Shown here: piece by piece, positions 42,795-51,202 of the stretch
Position numbering within the stretch: the first letter of the stretch is position 1
How the letters are laid out: every line of letters starts with the position of its first letter
Assembly: GCA_020832305.1 (NCBI GenBank)
Contig: JAFIEV010000010.1
Location: 1 to 64,000 of the forward strand
DNA length: 64,000 bases
Source of the DNA: Cyclobacteriaceae bacterium
Lineage (GTDB): Bacteria > Bacteroidota > Bacteroidia > Cytophagales > Cyclobacteriaceae
Reading direction: 5' to 3'
Translations under genes and position numbers: made by a program
The notes under the pieces: generated by a model
Told to the model about the DNA's origin: nothing
Databases searched by the model: none
Seen by the model: the letters and a program-made list of their open reading frames with translations, nothing else

Positions 42795-43389
42795 CCGTCA
42801 ATGCTTTTTTCATAATTTTCTGAATCCATACCGGAGCTAAGGCAATGTCATGCTTTAGGTCTTTTAACTCTTCTTTTCTGAGTAAATCCAAGATTTTGCG
42901 TTCTTCTTCTTCGCTTACTTTACCATTGCCTATTTCTTTCAATGCCTGAATCACCAAGCGACTTATCTTGCCTTTTGCCAATAGGTTTTTAGGAGTGGTT
43001 TTCTTAAATTTTATACTTTGTTTGCCTACTTTGATTTCTCTGGGGGAACCATCTGTGAGTAAAACAATATTCATTGGCACTTGGGTACTAAACCCCAAAG
43101 CATTCAAGGCATAGCTACCGGTAGGCACAGTGCGTATCCTATCTCTTTTGGCAATGGCTTCAGCTACCTCTTCTGCTGAAGATGTCAATGGCCCAATCAA
43201 TTTGCTGATTTTCGGACGTACATAAATACCGTGTGCTACTCTTATAATTATCTTCTTGTCTTCCAAACGATCCAAAGCTTTACGAATGGCTTCTGATGAG
43301 CCGATAGTTAAATAATCGTCAGGCATAACCAAATGGCCCCTTGGTTTGCTTTTTATTGACTTTTCTATTTGCTTTTCAATGCTTTGCAT
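42781..43389 (-). CDS. AbiEi antitoxin (DUF6088, winged-helix transcription factor)
   Basis: The start at 43389 (MQSIEKQIEKSIKSK) is preferred to a longer frame that would read through the operator. The 202-residue protein has an N-terminal winged helix (~1-75; SSEAIRKALDRLEDKKIIIRVAHGIY in two helices and a wing) and a C-terminal antitoxin domain, the DUF6088/AbiEi form. AbiEi represses its own operon by binding inverted repeats and counteracts the AbiEii toxin, giving phage resistance in a type IV toxin-antitoxin system. It appears intact, with three inverted repeats upstream. Confidence 0.82.
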   Translation of the reverse strand: MQSIEKQIEKSIKSKPRGHLVMPDDYLTIGSSEAIRKALDRLEDKKIIIRVAHGIYVRPKISKLIGPLTSSAEEVAEAIAKRDRIRTVPTGSYALNALGFSTQVPMNIVLLTDGSPREIKVGKQSIKFKKTTPKNLLAKGKISRLVIQALKEIGNGKVSEEEERKILDLLRKEELKDLKHDIALAPVWIQKIMKKALTDGKD

Positions 43390-43408
43390 ATTTTTTGTTT
43401 CTTCTATA

Positions 43409-43518
43409 TTGTCACTAATATAGTAAATATATGTGACAAAAAGTAATTTTGTCGTGTCGCAAATGCAGTATAGATTTGCGACAACCATCTGTCACATATC
43501 TTGTCGAAATTTGTGACA
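43409..43518 (-). promoter_or_regulatory. Triple inverted-repeat operator of the abiE operon
   Basis: Three inverted repeats with related half-sites (TTGTCAC, TGTCGCAAAT, TGTCACA): 43409-43415/43433-43439; 43455-43464/43474-43483 with 10-bp perfect arms; and 43490-43496/43512-43518. Their centres are 45 and 35 bp apart. The nearest starts 20 bp before the antitoxin ATG. AbiEi proteins are known to bind inverted repeats at their own promoter, which fits. Confidence 0.65.
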
Positions 43519-43557
43519 ATTCCACACCATCAGACCCAATCACCAAAAGCCAATTAC

Positions 43558-43908
43558 TAAAAGCCATACCCATCACCAATCCGCTTTTAAATATTTCTCC
43601 ATTTGTGATTTCGCGCCGTCTGTGGTTTTCAGCAATTCTGCTCTCCGCAATCCTTTCTTCTGTACGGGAGCAATGTTTTTGCCTGCACCATCATCCAGTT
43701 TTGGGTCGTAGTCTTCGGGTATGAGTTTGTCTATCTTGTTTTTGAAGCTGTCTATTTCGTGCAGTTTTAAACTGATTTTTTCTTTCTCGTTCTGTGCCTG
43801 TGCGGTATTTACATCCTGGATCCTTGCCGATTGGGATAATTTTAAAGCTGGTTTGCTTGGTAAACCACCTGTAGAGCATTCGAAATAATGTGGGATGTTT
43901 TTGAGTCA
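43558..43908 (-). pseudogene. C-terminal remnant of a larger protein (possibly a DNA methyltransferase)
   Basis: On the minus strand an open frame runs from a stop near 43906 to a stop at 43606-43608 and encodes about 100 residues: a Gln/Glu/Lys-rich coiled-coil (QAQNEKEKISLKLHEIDSFK), then DYDPKLDDGAGKNIAPV, and an end at EKYLKADW. The D-Y-D-P-x-L-D-D-G block followed by a short tail resembles the last part of large adenine methyltransferases of the Pgl/BREX or type IIG kind; this is a weak match from memory. There is no start codon in context and no upstream domain, so it is a fragment. Confidence 0.4.
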
Positions 43909-43909
43909 A

Positions 43910-43931
43910 CCCTGTTGTTGGAGTTTTCTCC
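43910..43931. repeat. Hairpin repeat, family C copy 2
   Basis: ccctgttgttg followed by gagttttctcc. Read on the minus strand it is GGAG-AAAA-CTCC then AACAACAGGG, nearly identical to 50368-50394 and related to 2659-2700. It marks the right edge of the accessory patch. Confidence 0.6.
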
Positions 43932-43980
43932 AGCAATCACCCTACAGCCATACTGGCTTAAAAAGACCAAATAACTTTTG

Positions 43981-45108
43981 TCAACGCAATCTGCCGTCGT
44001 AGTCACCTTTACCATCATCTGCCGGCAGGGGAAAGCTTACAGGCTGTCCATCTCGTTGGGATCGGTATATGGCAGTGAAAAGTTCTACCGTTCTCCGACC
44101 TTGTTCTCCATCTACCAGGTGCTTTCGTCCTTCTATAATGGATAGGGCAAAATCCTGTATTTGCAAACCGACATAATAGCTGGCTGCATCAACGGTTGAA
44201 AAGTATTCCCGGTCTTCCTTTTCCCATTCGGTCAGCAGGTGCTCTTCTCCGGGGATGGTCCAAAGGTCTACCAGGGGTGGCTGGCTCAGGGGCACCATGC
44301 CGGCGATAAACATCGCACCACTTTCGGTTTGCACCCCTACCGATGCGCCGTTGCTTCCATGTACATGCACCTTTCCAAAAATACCGGGCTTTTGAGAATT
44401 GCTCATGAGCAGGGTACCCATTCCACCATTCATAAATTTTATTACGGCAACTGCAGTATCTTCCACTTCGATATAAGGATGGTTTATGTTTCCCCAATAG
44501 CCGAATACTTCTTTTACCGGGCCCATAAACCAATGCAAAAGATCGAGCTGATGAGGTGCCTGATTTACCATAACCCCGCCACCTTCATGTTCCCAGCTTC
44601 CCCGCCATGGATCGCTTCGATAATAAGCCTCATCCCGCCAGCCCAGCATCTGCACTGTCGCCAGCATAGGGCTGCCGATTTTACCTTGATCTATGGCCCT
44701 TTTTACCCTTTTTACCTGCTCATAATACCTTCGTTGGCTGATGATGCCTATTTCCAGTCCCTTTTCAGCGGCTTTTTGAATCATCTTGTCACAGTCGGCC
44801 AGTGACGAAGCCATGGGCTTTTCAATAAGCACATGTGCCCCATTTTCGAGGGCTTCAAGTGTAGGATCCAGGTGATTGGGGTGTGGTGTGCAGATGATTA
44901 CAAAATCAAGCGCAGCTTTGAGAACCATTTTCCCCGTGTCTGTATAGGAGTCAATTTGATACATTGCGGCAAAATTGTCGGTTCTTTCTTTATTCCTTCC
45001 ACTGGCCGCTACCAAGGTTGCATTTTTGCATTCTTTCAATGCCTGGGCATGCAGGTGTGCCATTTTTCCGCATCCTATAATACCTGCCCTTAATACCTTA
45101 TCATTCAT
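43981..45108 (-). CDS. Gfo/Idh/MocA-family oxidoreductase (cytoplasmic)
   Basis: A 375-residue enzyme without a signal peptide. NAD(P)-binding GIIGCGKMAHLHA (~8-20), catalytic-lobe LIEKPMASS (~94-102), and C-terminal domain with APHQLDLLHWFMG. The His in APHQLD is at the position used as a catalytic acid in several family members. It probably acts on a sugar, inositol or related polyol. It overlaps the zinc-type dehydrogenase gene by 4 bp, so the two form an operon for stepwise oxidation of one substrate. Confidence 0.88.
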   Translation of the reverse strand: MNDKVLRAGIIGCGKMAHLHAQALKECKNATLVAASGRNKERTDNFAAMYQIDSYTDTGKMVLKAALDFVIICTPHPNHLDPTLEALENGAHVLIEKPMASSLADCDKMIQKAAEKGLEIGIISQRRYYEQVKRVKRAIDQGKIGSPMLATVQMLGWRDEAYYRSDPWRGSWEHEGGGVMVNQAPHQLDLLHWFMGPVKEVFGYWGNINHPYIEVEDTAVAVIKFMNGGMGTLLMSNSQKPGIFGKVHVHGSNGASVGVQTESGAMFIAGMVPLSQPPLVDLWTIPGEEHLLTEWEKEDREYFSTVDAASYYVGLQIQDFALSIIEGRKHLVDGEQGRRTVELFTAIYRSQRDGQPVSFPLPADDGKGDYDGRLR

Positions 45109-46130
45109 ATTTTAAATATTACTTTTAACAATTCAGGGTCACCATTATACAATCTGTCGAACCAGGCCTGACCTTCATCAAGGGGTGGGGTGGCACTGAT
45201 AAGTGATTTTACATTCACCGCTCCACGGGCAATGAGTTCAAGTGCTTCGGGGTACTCTCCACAAATGGCACAACTGCCTTGCAGCCGGATTTGCCGGGTC
45301 ACAACTGCCTGAAGCGGAAGTTCCACTTCCCTTGCGAGGTTACCCACCAAGGTAACAGTTGCCCCTTTGCGTACCGAAGCAACTGCGGTCTTTATGGTAG
45401 TACTGATGCCTACAGCTTCAAAGGCTATATCGGCTCCCCGGCCGTTGGTTATTTGTTGCACCTGCGCTGGTATATCTCCTTTATCAAAACAATAGTGTGC
45501 ACCCATTGTAGCCGCCAGCTCAAGTCTTTTCGGAGAGGTATCCAGGGCTATGATGGTTTTTATCCCTTTGGCCCTGAGTACCTGAATGATGCTAAGACCA
45601 ATCATACCAGCGCCAATGACCAGGGCACTTTCGGCATCCGCCAGCGGTGTAAGGGAAACGGCATGCAGTGCAACAGCAATAGGTTCAACCATGGCAGCCT
45701 CTTCAAAACTCACTACGTCGGGCAATTTGTACACGATATGGGCCGGTACCGTCAGGTACTCTGCAAAGGCCCCTGCCTGCCGGTATTCATCACAGGAAAC
45801 GCCCAGAACCCTGCGATTGTCAGACAAATTGTACATTCCTTTCTTTGAAAACCAGTCAGCGGGATTGTAAATGGTAGAATCAAAAGTCACCCGCTCACCA
45901 GGTTTCAGGCCGCTTACTTCGCCACCGGTTTCTTCTATGATACCCGAAGCTTCGTGGCCCATAATGATCGGGGCTATACGCCGGCCGGTGCTGCCATCCA
46001 TACCATGTACATCGCTGCCGCAGATACCGGCAGCTTTTACCCTGATCAGCACTTCATCTGGTTTGCAGGCAGGACGATCTACATCTATAATTTCAAATTT
46101 TTTTGGGGCAATTAAATTGAGGGCTTTCAT
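45105..46130 (-). CDS. Medium-chain zinc-type alcohol/polyol dehydrogenase lacking the structural zinc site
   Basis: The start at 46130 (MKALNLIAPKKFE) is preferred: a longer frame to 46286 runs through a dispersed repeat. The 341-residue enzyme has the catalytic-zinc ligands (GICGSDVHG and GHEASG), the Rossmann motif GAGMIGL and RVLGVSCDEY. The lobe that normally carries four structural-zinc cysteines instead reads YNPADWFSKKGMYNLSDN, with no cysteine. Such a variant may be natural in Bacteroidota. It likely oxidises a sugar or polyol with the coupled Gfo/Idh enzyme. Confidence 0.86.
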   Translation of the reverse strand: MKALNLIAPKKFEIIDVDRPACKPDEVLIRVKAAGICGSDVHGMDGSTGRRIAPIIMGHEASGIIEETGGEVSGLKPGERVTFDSTIYNPADWFSKKGMYNLSDNRRVLGVSCDEYRQAGAFAEYLTVPAHIVYKLPDVVSFEEAAMVEPIAVALHAVSLTPLADAESALVIGAGMIGLSIIQVLRAKGIKTIIALDTSPKRLELAATMGAHYCFDKGDIPAQVQQITNGRGADIAFEAVGISTTIKTAVASVRKGATVTLVGNLAREVELPLQAVVTRQIRLQGSCAICGEYPEALELIARGAVNVKSLISATPPLDEGQAWFDRLYNGDPELLKVIFKI

Positions 46131-46156
46131 CTGTTTAATTTTTCTTTTCAGCGGTG

Positions 46157-46253
46157 AGAACTTGCCCCGACCCGTCGGGGTGGAACCTTTGACGACTAAC
46201 CCCGAAAGCTTTCGGGGCATCCCCCTGTGTGAGAAGACTTTTCTCATGGGTGT
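46157..46253 (-). repeat. Two-hairpin leader repeat, family B copy 2 (upstream of zinc dehydrogenase)
   Basis: On the minus strand: ttctcacaca, the perfect palindrome CCCCGAAAGCTTTCGGGG (46200-46217), aggttccac, then hairpin CCCCGAC-GG-GTCGGGG (46165-46180) and gttc. The order and many bases match the copy at 30498-30572. It ends about 27 bases before the dehydrogenase ATG, in the same orientation as the gene. Confidence 0.75.
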
Positions 46254-46350
46254 TTCATCTGGGTTCATTGTTTTAGCAATTATCACCTAATTAAACACAA
46301 AACTGGAAGGAAATAAAAGCTATATCCAGGAAATATTCAGAAGTCTTCCA

Positions 46351-46908
46351 TTATGCTACCAGGCCGCGTAATTTTTGCAATAAAATCACATCAATAATCA
46401 TGTGGGATATAATGGCTGTAAGGATCCCGATGTGTTCTGTCATAAATCCCAGTCCGGCAATGATAAATACCATAATAACACCATATATACTGATGCGCCA
46501 GTTCAAGGGGTTGAGGTAACCGTGAATGGCTACAAAAAAAATCGAACTGAGCCAGACGCCCAGCAGGGGTTGAAGGCCACCTCTGAAAAATAATTCTTCT
46601 CCGGCCCCGGCACAAAATGATACCAACAGTACATCACCTCTTCTCCATTCAAACCGGGACAACAAATTGCTGTATGTACTGAGGGTAGGCTTTATAAAGG
46701 GCAGGTTTACGATACCCCAGGCCAGAAATCCTGCTGCCAGTCCGTAGCCGAGTCCCAAACCAGCCTGGTATAGCAGTGGAACCTGTCCCTTGAGAAAAGT
46801 AATCAGACTTTCTTCCCTTAAAAAAGCAGATAAGGCCAGTCCGGGTATTCCAAAGCCCAGTAGCGTAAGAAGACCCAGCCGCCGTATATCATTGGCGAAA
46901 TACTTCAT
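46351..46908 (-). CDS. CPBP-family intramembrane protease
   Basis: A 185-residue protein with about six membrane helices. It has complete CPBP motifs: AGEELFFRGGLQ (EExxxRG, ~101-112), FFVAIHG (FxxxH) and ISHMIIDVILL (HxxxD). CPBP glutamyl proteases cleave prenylated or bacteriocin-like substrates in the membrane; the natural substrate here is unknown. Unlike the CPBP protein at 20.5 kb, it keeps both glutamates. It stands downstream of mdh, separated by a terminator. Confidence 0.85.
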   Translation of the reverse strand: MKYFANDIRRLGLLTLLGFGIPGLALSAFLREESLITFLKGQVPLLYQAGLGLGYGLAAGFLAWGIVNLPFIKPTLSTYSNLLSRFEWRRGDVLLVSFCAGAGEELFFRGGLQPLLGVWLSSIFFVAIHGYLNPLNWRISIYGVIMVFIIAGLGFMTEHIGILTAIISHMIIDVILLQKLRGLVA

Positions 46909-46942
46909 TCTTAATGGAATATGTTAATGTTTATAGATTAAA

Positions 46943-46972
46943 CAAAAAACCCGGATGGTTTCCGGGCTTTAG
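46943..46972 (-). terminator. Terminator of mdh
   Basis: On the minus strand CCCGGA-aacca-TCCGGG (46966-46950 on plus coordinates), then tttttt. A 6-bp GC-rich stem with a good T-run, just past the mdh stop. Confidence 0.65.
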
Positions 46973-46996
46973 TTAAAATATATTGGGAAGTGAGCA

Positions 46997-47926
46997 TTAA
47001 CTCATTTTATCAAGTACTTCCATTACTTCGCGTACATGTCCTTCTGAAGCTTTCAGCAGCGCCATTTCGTCGGCGGTGAGATCGAGTTCTATGATTTTCT
47101 CGATACCATTTTTGCCGAGAATAACCGGTGTACCGAGATAACAGTTTTTAATGCCATATTCTCCATCGAGCTGTACACAAACCGGGAATACTCTTTTCTG
47201 ATCTTTCACAATAGCCTCAGCCATTTGGGCAGAAGCAGAGCCGGGCGCATACCATGCAGAAGTACCCAGTAATTTAACCAGTTCGCCGCCGCCAAACTTG
47301 GTGCGTTCAACAATCTGATCAATGGTTTCTTTATCCATCAATTCAGTTAAAGGGATACCACCAATGGTAGTGTATCTTGGCAAGGGCACCATGGTGTCAC
47401 CATGACCACCCATAAGTACTGCCTGAATGTCTTTGGGAGATACGTTGAGTTTTTCGGCGATAAATGCCCTGTATCGTGCTGTGTCGAGAATACCGGCCAT
47501 ACCCATTACTTTGGTACGAGGCAGTTTTGATGCAATGTGGGCCTGATACGTCATAACATCCAGCGGATTGGAAACTATGATGATGCTTGCTTCCGGCGAA
47601 TATTTAACTACGTTTTCAGTAACGGATTTCACAATACCTGCATTGGTACTGATAAGGTCATCGCGGCTCATACCGGGTTTTCTTGGAAGACCTGAAGTTA
47701 TTACCACTACTTCAGAACCGGCGGTTTTTGAATAATCATTGGTTGAACCAATTGTGCGGGTATCATATAAGTCGACCGGCGACTTTTGCCATATGTCGAG
47801 CGCTTTACCTTCGGCAAAATTTTCTTTGATGTCAACCAAAACTACTTCATTAGCAACTTCTTTATATGCAAGAATATCTGCACATGTTGCCCCTACGTTA
47901 CCAGCTCCAACTACTGTTATTTTCAT
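46997..47926 (-). CDS. mdh: Malate dehydrogenase
   Basis: The 309-residue protein is of the LDH-like MDH class: VVGAGNVGATCADI (~5-18), PRKPGMSRDDLI (with the substrate-binding arginines), VSNPLDVMTY and GGHGDTMVPLPRYTTIGG with the catalytic His. It converts malate to oxaloacetate in the TCA cycle. A -7 box TATTTTTG lies on the minus strand at 47974-47981, 48 bp before the ATG. A terminator follows the gene. Confidence 0.95.
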   Translation of the reverse strand: MKITVVGAGNVGATCADILAYKEVANEVVLVDIKENFAEGKALDIWQKSPVDLYDTRTIGSTNDYSKTAGSEVVVITSGLPRKPGMSRDDLISTNAGIVKSVTENVVKYSPEASIIIVSNPLDVMTYQAHIASKLPRTKVMGMAGILDTARYRAFIAEKLNVSPKDIQAVLMGGHGDTMVPLPRYTTIGGIPLTELMDKETIDQIVERTKFGGGELVKLLGTSAWYAPGSASAQMAEAIVKDQKRVFPVCVQLDGEYGIKNCYLGTPVILGKNGIEKIIELDLTADEMALLKASEGHVREVMEVLDKMS

Positions 47927-47973
47927 GTTTAATCAGAATTTGAGGTTATAAATGAATCTATTAGCATTCGGTA

Positions 47974-47981
47974 CAAAAATA
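47974..47981 (-). promoter_or_regulatory. Probable -7 element of the mdh promoter
   Basis: TATTTTTG on the minus strand fits TAnnTTTG exactly; the -33 position holds no clear TTTG. Confidence 0.4.
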
Positions 47982-48026
47982 TAAGATCGTTGTTATTCAG
48001 CACATGACCTATATCATTAAACTGTT

Positions 48027-48545
48027 TTATTTTTTAAATATCTGTGCAAGGTTAAAAAAGCCATATGATGATTTATAGGTCTTTACGAGGTTTGTATTAA
48101 GTTCGTTATAATGTTCGGCTAAAGATTCCATCATCCGGGCTTTAATACGTGTTCGGGATTCTAATATTTCTTCGAAATTTACCTTCGGGATGACGTAGAT
48201 TTCAGCTTTATCAGAAACCACTATTGTTGTATACACCCTGAAAGTATTTTGTAGCAGCGCATTTTCTCCAAAAGCATAGCCAGCTTTTAAGGTGATCAGG
48301 TGTTCAAACGAATCTTTTATATCCATGGCCAATGATATTTTTCCGCTCTTGATTACATACAGGGCATTACTCGGATCGTTTCTGAAAAACACAACCTCAT
48401 CCATAGTGTAATACCTGAGGTAAAAGAAAGGCTTAAACAGCGCCATCTCATCGTAGGAAAGTTTTTCAAAGAGCTTAATATTGGCAAGGAACTTGAAAAA
48501 TTCTATTTCATCCTGGCTGTAGGTTTTTTTAAATGGATTTATCAT
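48027..48545 (-). CDS. Stand-alone cyclic-nucleotide-binding domain protein
   Basis: A 172-residue protein made only of a cNMP-binding beta-roll: FFRNDPSNALYVIKSGKISLA, then GYAFGENALLQN (phosphate-binding cassette, ~90-101), and a C-terminal helix. There is no DNA-binding domain as in Crp. It overlaps tilS by 17 bp. It may regulate a partner protein by binding a nucleotide; the partner is unknown. Confidence 0.8.
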   Translation of the reverse strand: MINPFKKTYSQDEIEFFKFLANIKLFEKLSYDEMALFKPFFYLRYYTMDEVVFFRNDPSNALYVIKSGKISLAMDIKDSFEHLITLKAGYAFGENALLQNTFRVYTTIVVSDKAEIYVIPKVNFEEILESRTRIKARMMESLAEHYNELNTNLVKTYKSSYGFFNLAQIFKK

Positions 48546-49872
48546 AGGGTTGATGTATCTCTAACTTTACGATTTTTCGGGTTTTTTCCTTTACCTTATA
48601 TCTGTCATCAGGCCGGTATCCTGCAAGCCAGATAATATCACCCCCCGATTGCACTACCATAATACCCGATTTCTTATGTAAAGGCACCTTGTTGTCGATT
48701 AAAAAGTCACTTACTTTTTTATGTCCCTTCATACCAAGCGGTTTGAAAGTATCACCTTTTTTCCAGGTACGCAAAATTAAAGGCCAAATCAGTTTTTCCG
48801 CATTCAACATGGCAATGTAATTGCTCTTGGGTTTTACAAAATTTTCAGCATCGATTAATTCAGTGCGCACCTGATATTTTCCGGTAAAGACTTCCTGGCC
48901 GGGCTGGAGGATTTCTATATACACATCTTCTTTTGGCATTCTTTTTCTAAGGATCATCATCCCCCGGTCGGTATATAATACAAATCCAGGCGAAAAGAAT
49001 TTTTTACCGGACAATCCTTTTTGTAAGACCATCATGATGTTCTCGAGCTGGTCAAACATAAAACCAAACGGATATATAAGCTCCCATAGAACAGCCTGGG
49101 GATAAGTATGTGCCATTAACTTTTCGACATCTATGTCCAGGCCTTCTTCCGTTTCACGGCACACATTGGCCTTGATCATTTCAATGTATTCAGAAAGAAG
49201 CTGATCAGCTGCTCTGATGCGTTTATGGGTATTGAGAAAAGTAGCTTCGAGAGATGGATTAATCGATTGAAGTATAGGTACGGCCTTATGCCTGATCAGG
49301 TTGCGGCTGTATTTGGTGCCTGCATTGGATACATCTTCCCGCCACTGGATGGCATGATCTTGTGCGTAAGATTGAATCTGTTGTCTTGATGCAAATAGTA
49401 AAGGTCTTATGATGGAATCTTGTCTCGGCATAATGCCCCTGAGTCCTTTGAGTCCGGTTCCTTTTGTAAGATTGAATAAAAAAGTTTCTATACTGTCGTT
49501 GGCGTGATGGGCTGTAGCAATGCTATCGTAATCATATTCCCGTAGCAGCTCCTGAAACCATGCATATCGAAGCTCGCGCGCTGCCATCTGCACCGATTTA
49601 CCTGCATCGAGTAAAGGTCTCAAGTCAAAACGCCTTGTAAAGAAGGCTTTTTGGTGTCTGGCAGTCCAGGCAGAGACAAAAGTTTCATCCTCATCGGAGT
49701 CCTTTCCCCTAAGGCCGAAGTTGCAATGGACAACCCCGAAATCAAATTCGGTTTTGCTGAACAGATCTGCCATGACCATTGAATCGATACCCCCACTTAC
49801 CGCCAGCAATACTTTCTGACCAGGCGTGAGCAGGTTTTCTTGGTCTAAATATTTCAGGAAAGCCTGAAGCAT
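48529..49872 (-). CDS. tilS: tRNA(Ile)-lysidine synthase
   Basis: The 447-residue protein has the PP-loop SGGIDSM (~26-32), AHHANDSIET and a C-terminal substrate domain with LGMKGHKKVSDFLID. TilS changes C34 of tRNA-Ile(CAU) to lysidine, which is essential for reading AUA codons. The frame overlaps the cNMP-binding protein gene. Confidence 0.94.
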   Translation of the reverse strand: MLQAFLKYLDQENLLTPGQKVLLAVSGGIDSMVMADLFSKTEFDFGVVHCNFGLRGKDSDEDETFVSAWTARHQKAFFTRRFDLRPLLDAGKSVQMAARELRYAWFQELLREYDYDSIATAHHANDSIETFLFNLTKGTGLKGLRGIMPRQDSIIRPLLFASRQQIQSYAQDHAIQWREDVSNAGTKYSRNLIRHKAVPILQSINPSLEATFLNTHKRIRAADQLLSEYIEMIKANVCRETEEGLDIDVEKLMAHTYPQAVLWELIYPFGFMFDQLENIMMVLQKGLSGKKFFSPGFVLYTDRGMMILRKRMPKEDVYIEILQPGQEVFTGKYQVRTELIDAENFVKPKSNYIAMLNAEKLIWPLILRTWKKGDTFKPLGMKGHKKVSDFLIDNKVPLHKKSGIMVVQSGGDIIWLAGYRPDDRYKVKEKTRKIVKLEIHQPYDKSI

Positions 49873-50190
49873 TTTTTCATAGGATAAGGTGGTTGAACAA
49901 ACGAATTATGAATTCAAAGGTAAAAAGGAATATTCGTTTTTACAGCATGGTTGCAGGTTTTGGATGGAATACCGAAATATCAATGGCATTAATGCATGTT
50001 CCTGGGGTATTGTGCTCCAAAAGTGAGTGAAAAGGAGTTTATTTACCAAGCGGGCGTATGTGCACTTATTTCTTTTCTTATTTCTAAACTAGTTCGTGCA
50101 AAACACCAAAAAGAGGGAAGGCTTTCAATATCCCAAAGATTTCCGTTAGCTTTTGAAAGATATTGTGAAAATTGCATCCTACTTCTTTCA

Positions 50191-50222
50191 ACTTTTCCAA
50201 AGTTCAAAAACTTTGGAAAAGT
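50191..50222. repeat. Perfect 14-bp hairpin (family A-like)
   Basis: acttttccaaagtt (50191-50204), loop caaa, and the exact complement (50209-50222). It has the same style as the hairpins at 3899-3921 and 60919-60941: a long perfect stem with a very short loop. Confidence 0.7.
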
Positions 50223-50367
50223 GGCTGCCGGCTTATCTAGCATAATCTGTTGATTTTCAGAATATACAGTGAATCAAGGTATTACGTATTATGGATTACG
50301 CATAACCGAGCTAACACTCAACATTTCCCTTCCTCGCTTATCATTCATTAAAGGTTATAGGTCGTGT

Positions 50368-50394
50368 TTGGAGAAAACTCCGACAACAGGGAGG
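50368..50394. repeat. Hairpin repeat, family C copy 3
   Basis: ttGGAG-AAAA-CTCCg followed by acaacagggagg. It matches 43910-43931 (minus strand) at nearly every base and the right arm of 2659-2700. Confidence 0.6.
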
Positions 50395-50571
50395 ATAAAA
50401 AAACCGCATTACCCGAACTCCTCATTCTTCATTCTTTATTCCTGCAATCTCCAAGCTCAGAGCTAACCCTTCCAGCTTCCAGCATCTGCCTGACAGCTTT
50501 CACCTATGAGCTCAGAACTAAATATCACCACGCACAATCCAACACCATTTCACCCGGGCGCTCCTTGCATG

Positions 50572-51174
50572 CTATCTGAATAATATTCCGGCATTTAAGG
50601 ATAAAAACCCCAAATTGCCCATATCAAACTGTTGGGGACTGTAAAAAGCAAAATTATACCTGAGACCAAATCGTAGACCCAGTCCATCACTGATACTCCA
50701 TAAAGCACCTGCTTCTGGGGCAAAGCCGAAATTCCAGTTATTTTCGCCCTGCTCGATTGCGGTAAATTTTAATTCCTGATTGGTATAGATTACCCCGATA
50801 TGACCACCGGCAAAAGGCCTGAGCTTGCTGCCTTCCATAAAATAATAATGGCTGTTGATCATGATAGGAATGGCCAGCAAATACCGCCAGGCAACACCAT
50901 TCACGGTAAGATCTCCGAGTTGGTAAGTTTGCCTTTCAGACTTTTCAAAAAAACCATTGAATCCCACACCCGCTCCAACAGAGATATTTTCTGTAAAAAA
51001 AGCATAGGCATTAAAGGTAAAGCCACGGGTCGAATGAGCAGAAATAAATTCACCTGCTTTCTTACCGGTAAGTATGGCAGGGTTCCATTCCAAAGAATAG
51101 ACTGTATTTATTTGCGCATTAGAATGTTGAATTAGCGCCAAAGTAATGATTGCCAGAATAATATGTCGACGCAT
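50572..51174 (-). CDS. Outer-membrane beta-barrel protein
   Basis: A 200-residue protein with a signal peptide (RRHIILAIITLALIQHSNAQ, ending at Ala-Gln ~20) and alternating strand pattern ending LGFLSLNAGILFR, typical of an OmpA/OmpW-like barrel of eight strands. The last residue is Arg in place of the usual Phe, but phenylalanine precedes it. No peptidoglycan-binding domain. Function unknown; it may be a small porin or adhesin. Confidence 0.75.
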   Translation of the reverse strand: MRRHIILAIITLALIQHSNAQINTVYSLEWNPAILTGKKAGEFISAHSTRGFTFNAYAFFTENISVGAGVGFNGFFEKSERQTYQLGDLTVNGVAWRYLLAIPIMINSHYYFMEGSKLRPFAGGHIGVIYTNQELKFTAIEQGENNWNFGFAPEAGALWSISDGLGLRFGLRYNFAFYSPQQFDMGNLGFLSLNAGILFR

Positions 51175-51202
51175 GATGTCTTGGTTGGTTAATTTTCAAA
51201 GT

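Larger units (their letters stand above)
49873..50571. other. 700-bp intergenic region with repeats
   Basis: No convincing gene. Frames on both strands (for example 49996-50253) overlap each other and a hairpin, and have no domain. Repeats at 50191-50222 and 50368-50394 are listed separately. The remainder contains short phrases such as gagctcagagct that also occur in other intergenic stretches here, suggesting decayed repeats. Confidence 0.6.

Noticed and set aside
46131..46286. N-terminal extension of the zinc dehydrogenase
   Set aside because: The extension is encoded by a dispersed repeat and lacks family features; the start at 46130 matches the usual N-terminus.
49996..50253. Open frames on both strands at about 50.0-50.25 kb
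   Set aside because: They overlap each other and run through a perfect 14-bp hairpin; neither has a recognisable domain, so the region is treated as repeat-bearing intergenic DNA.
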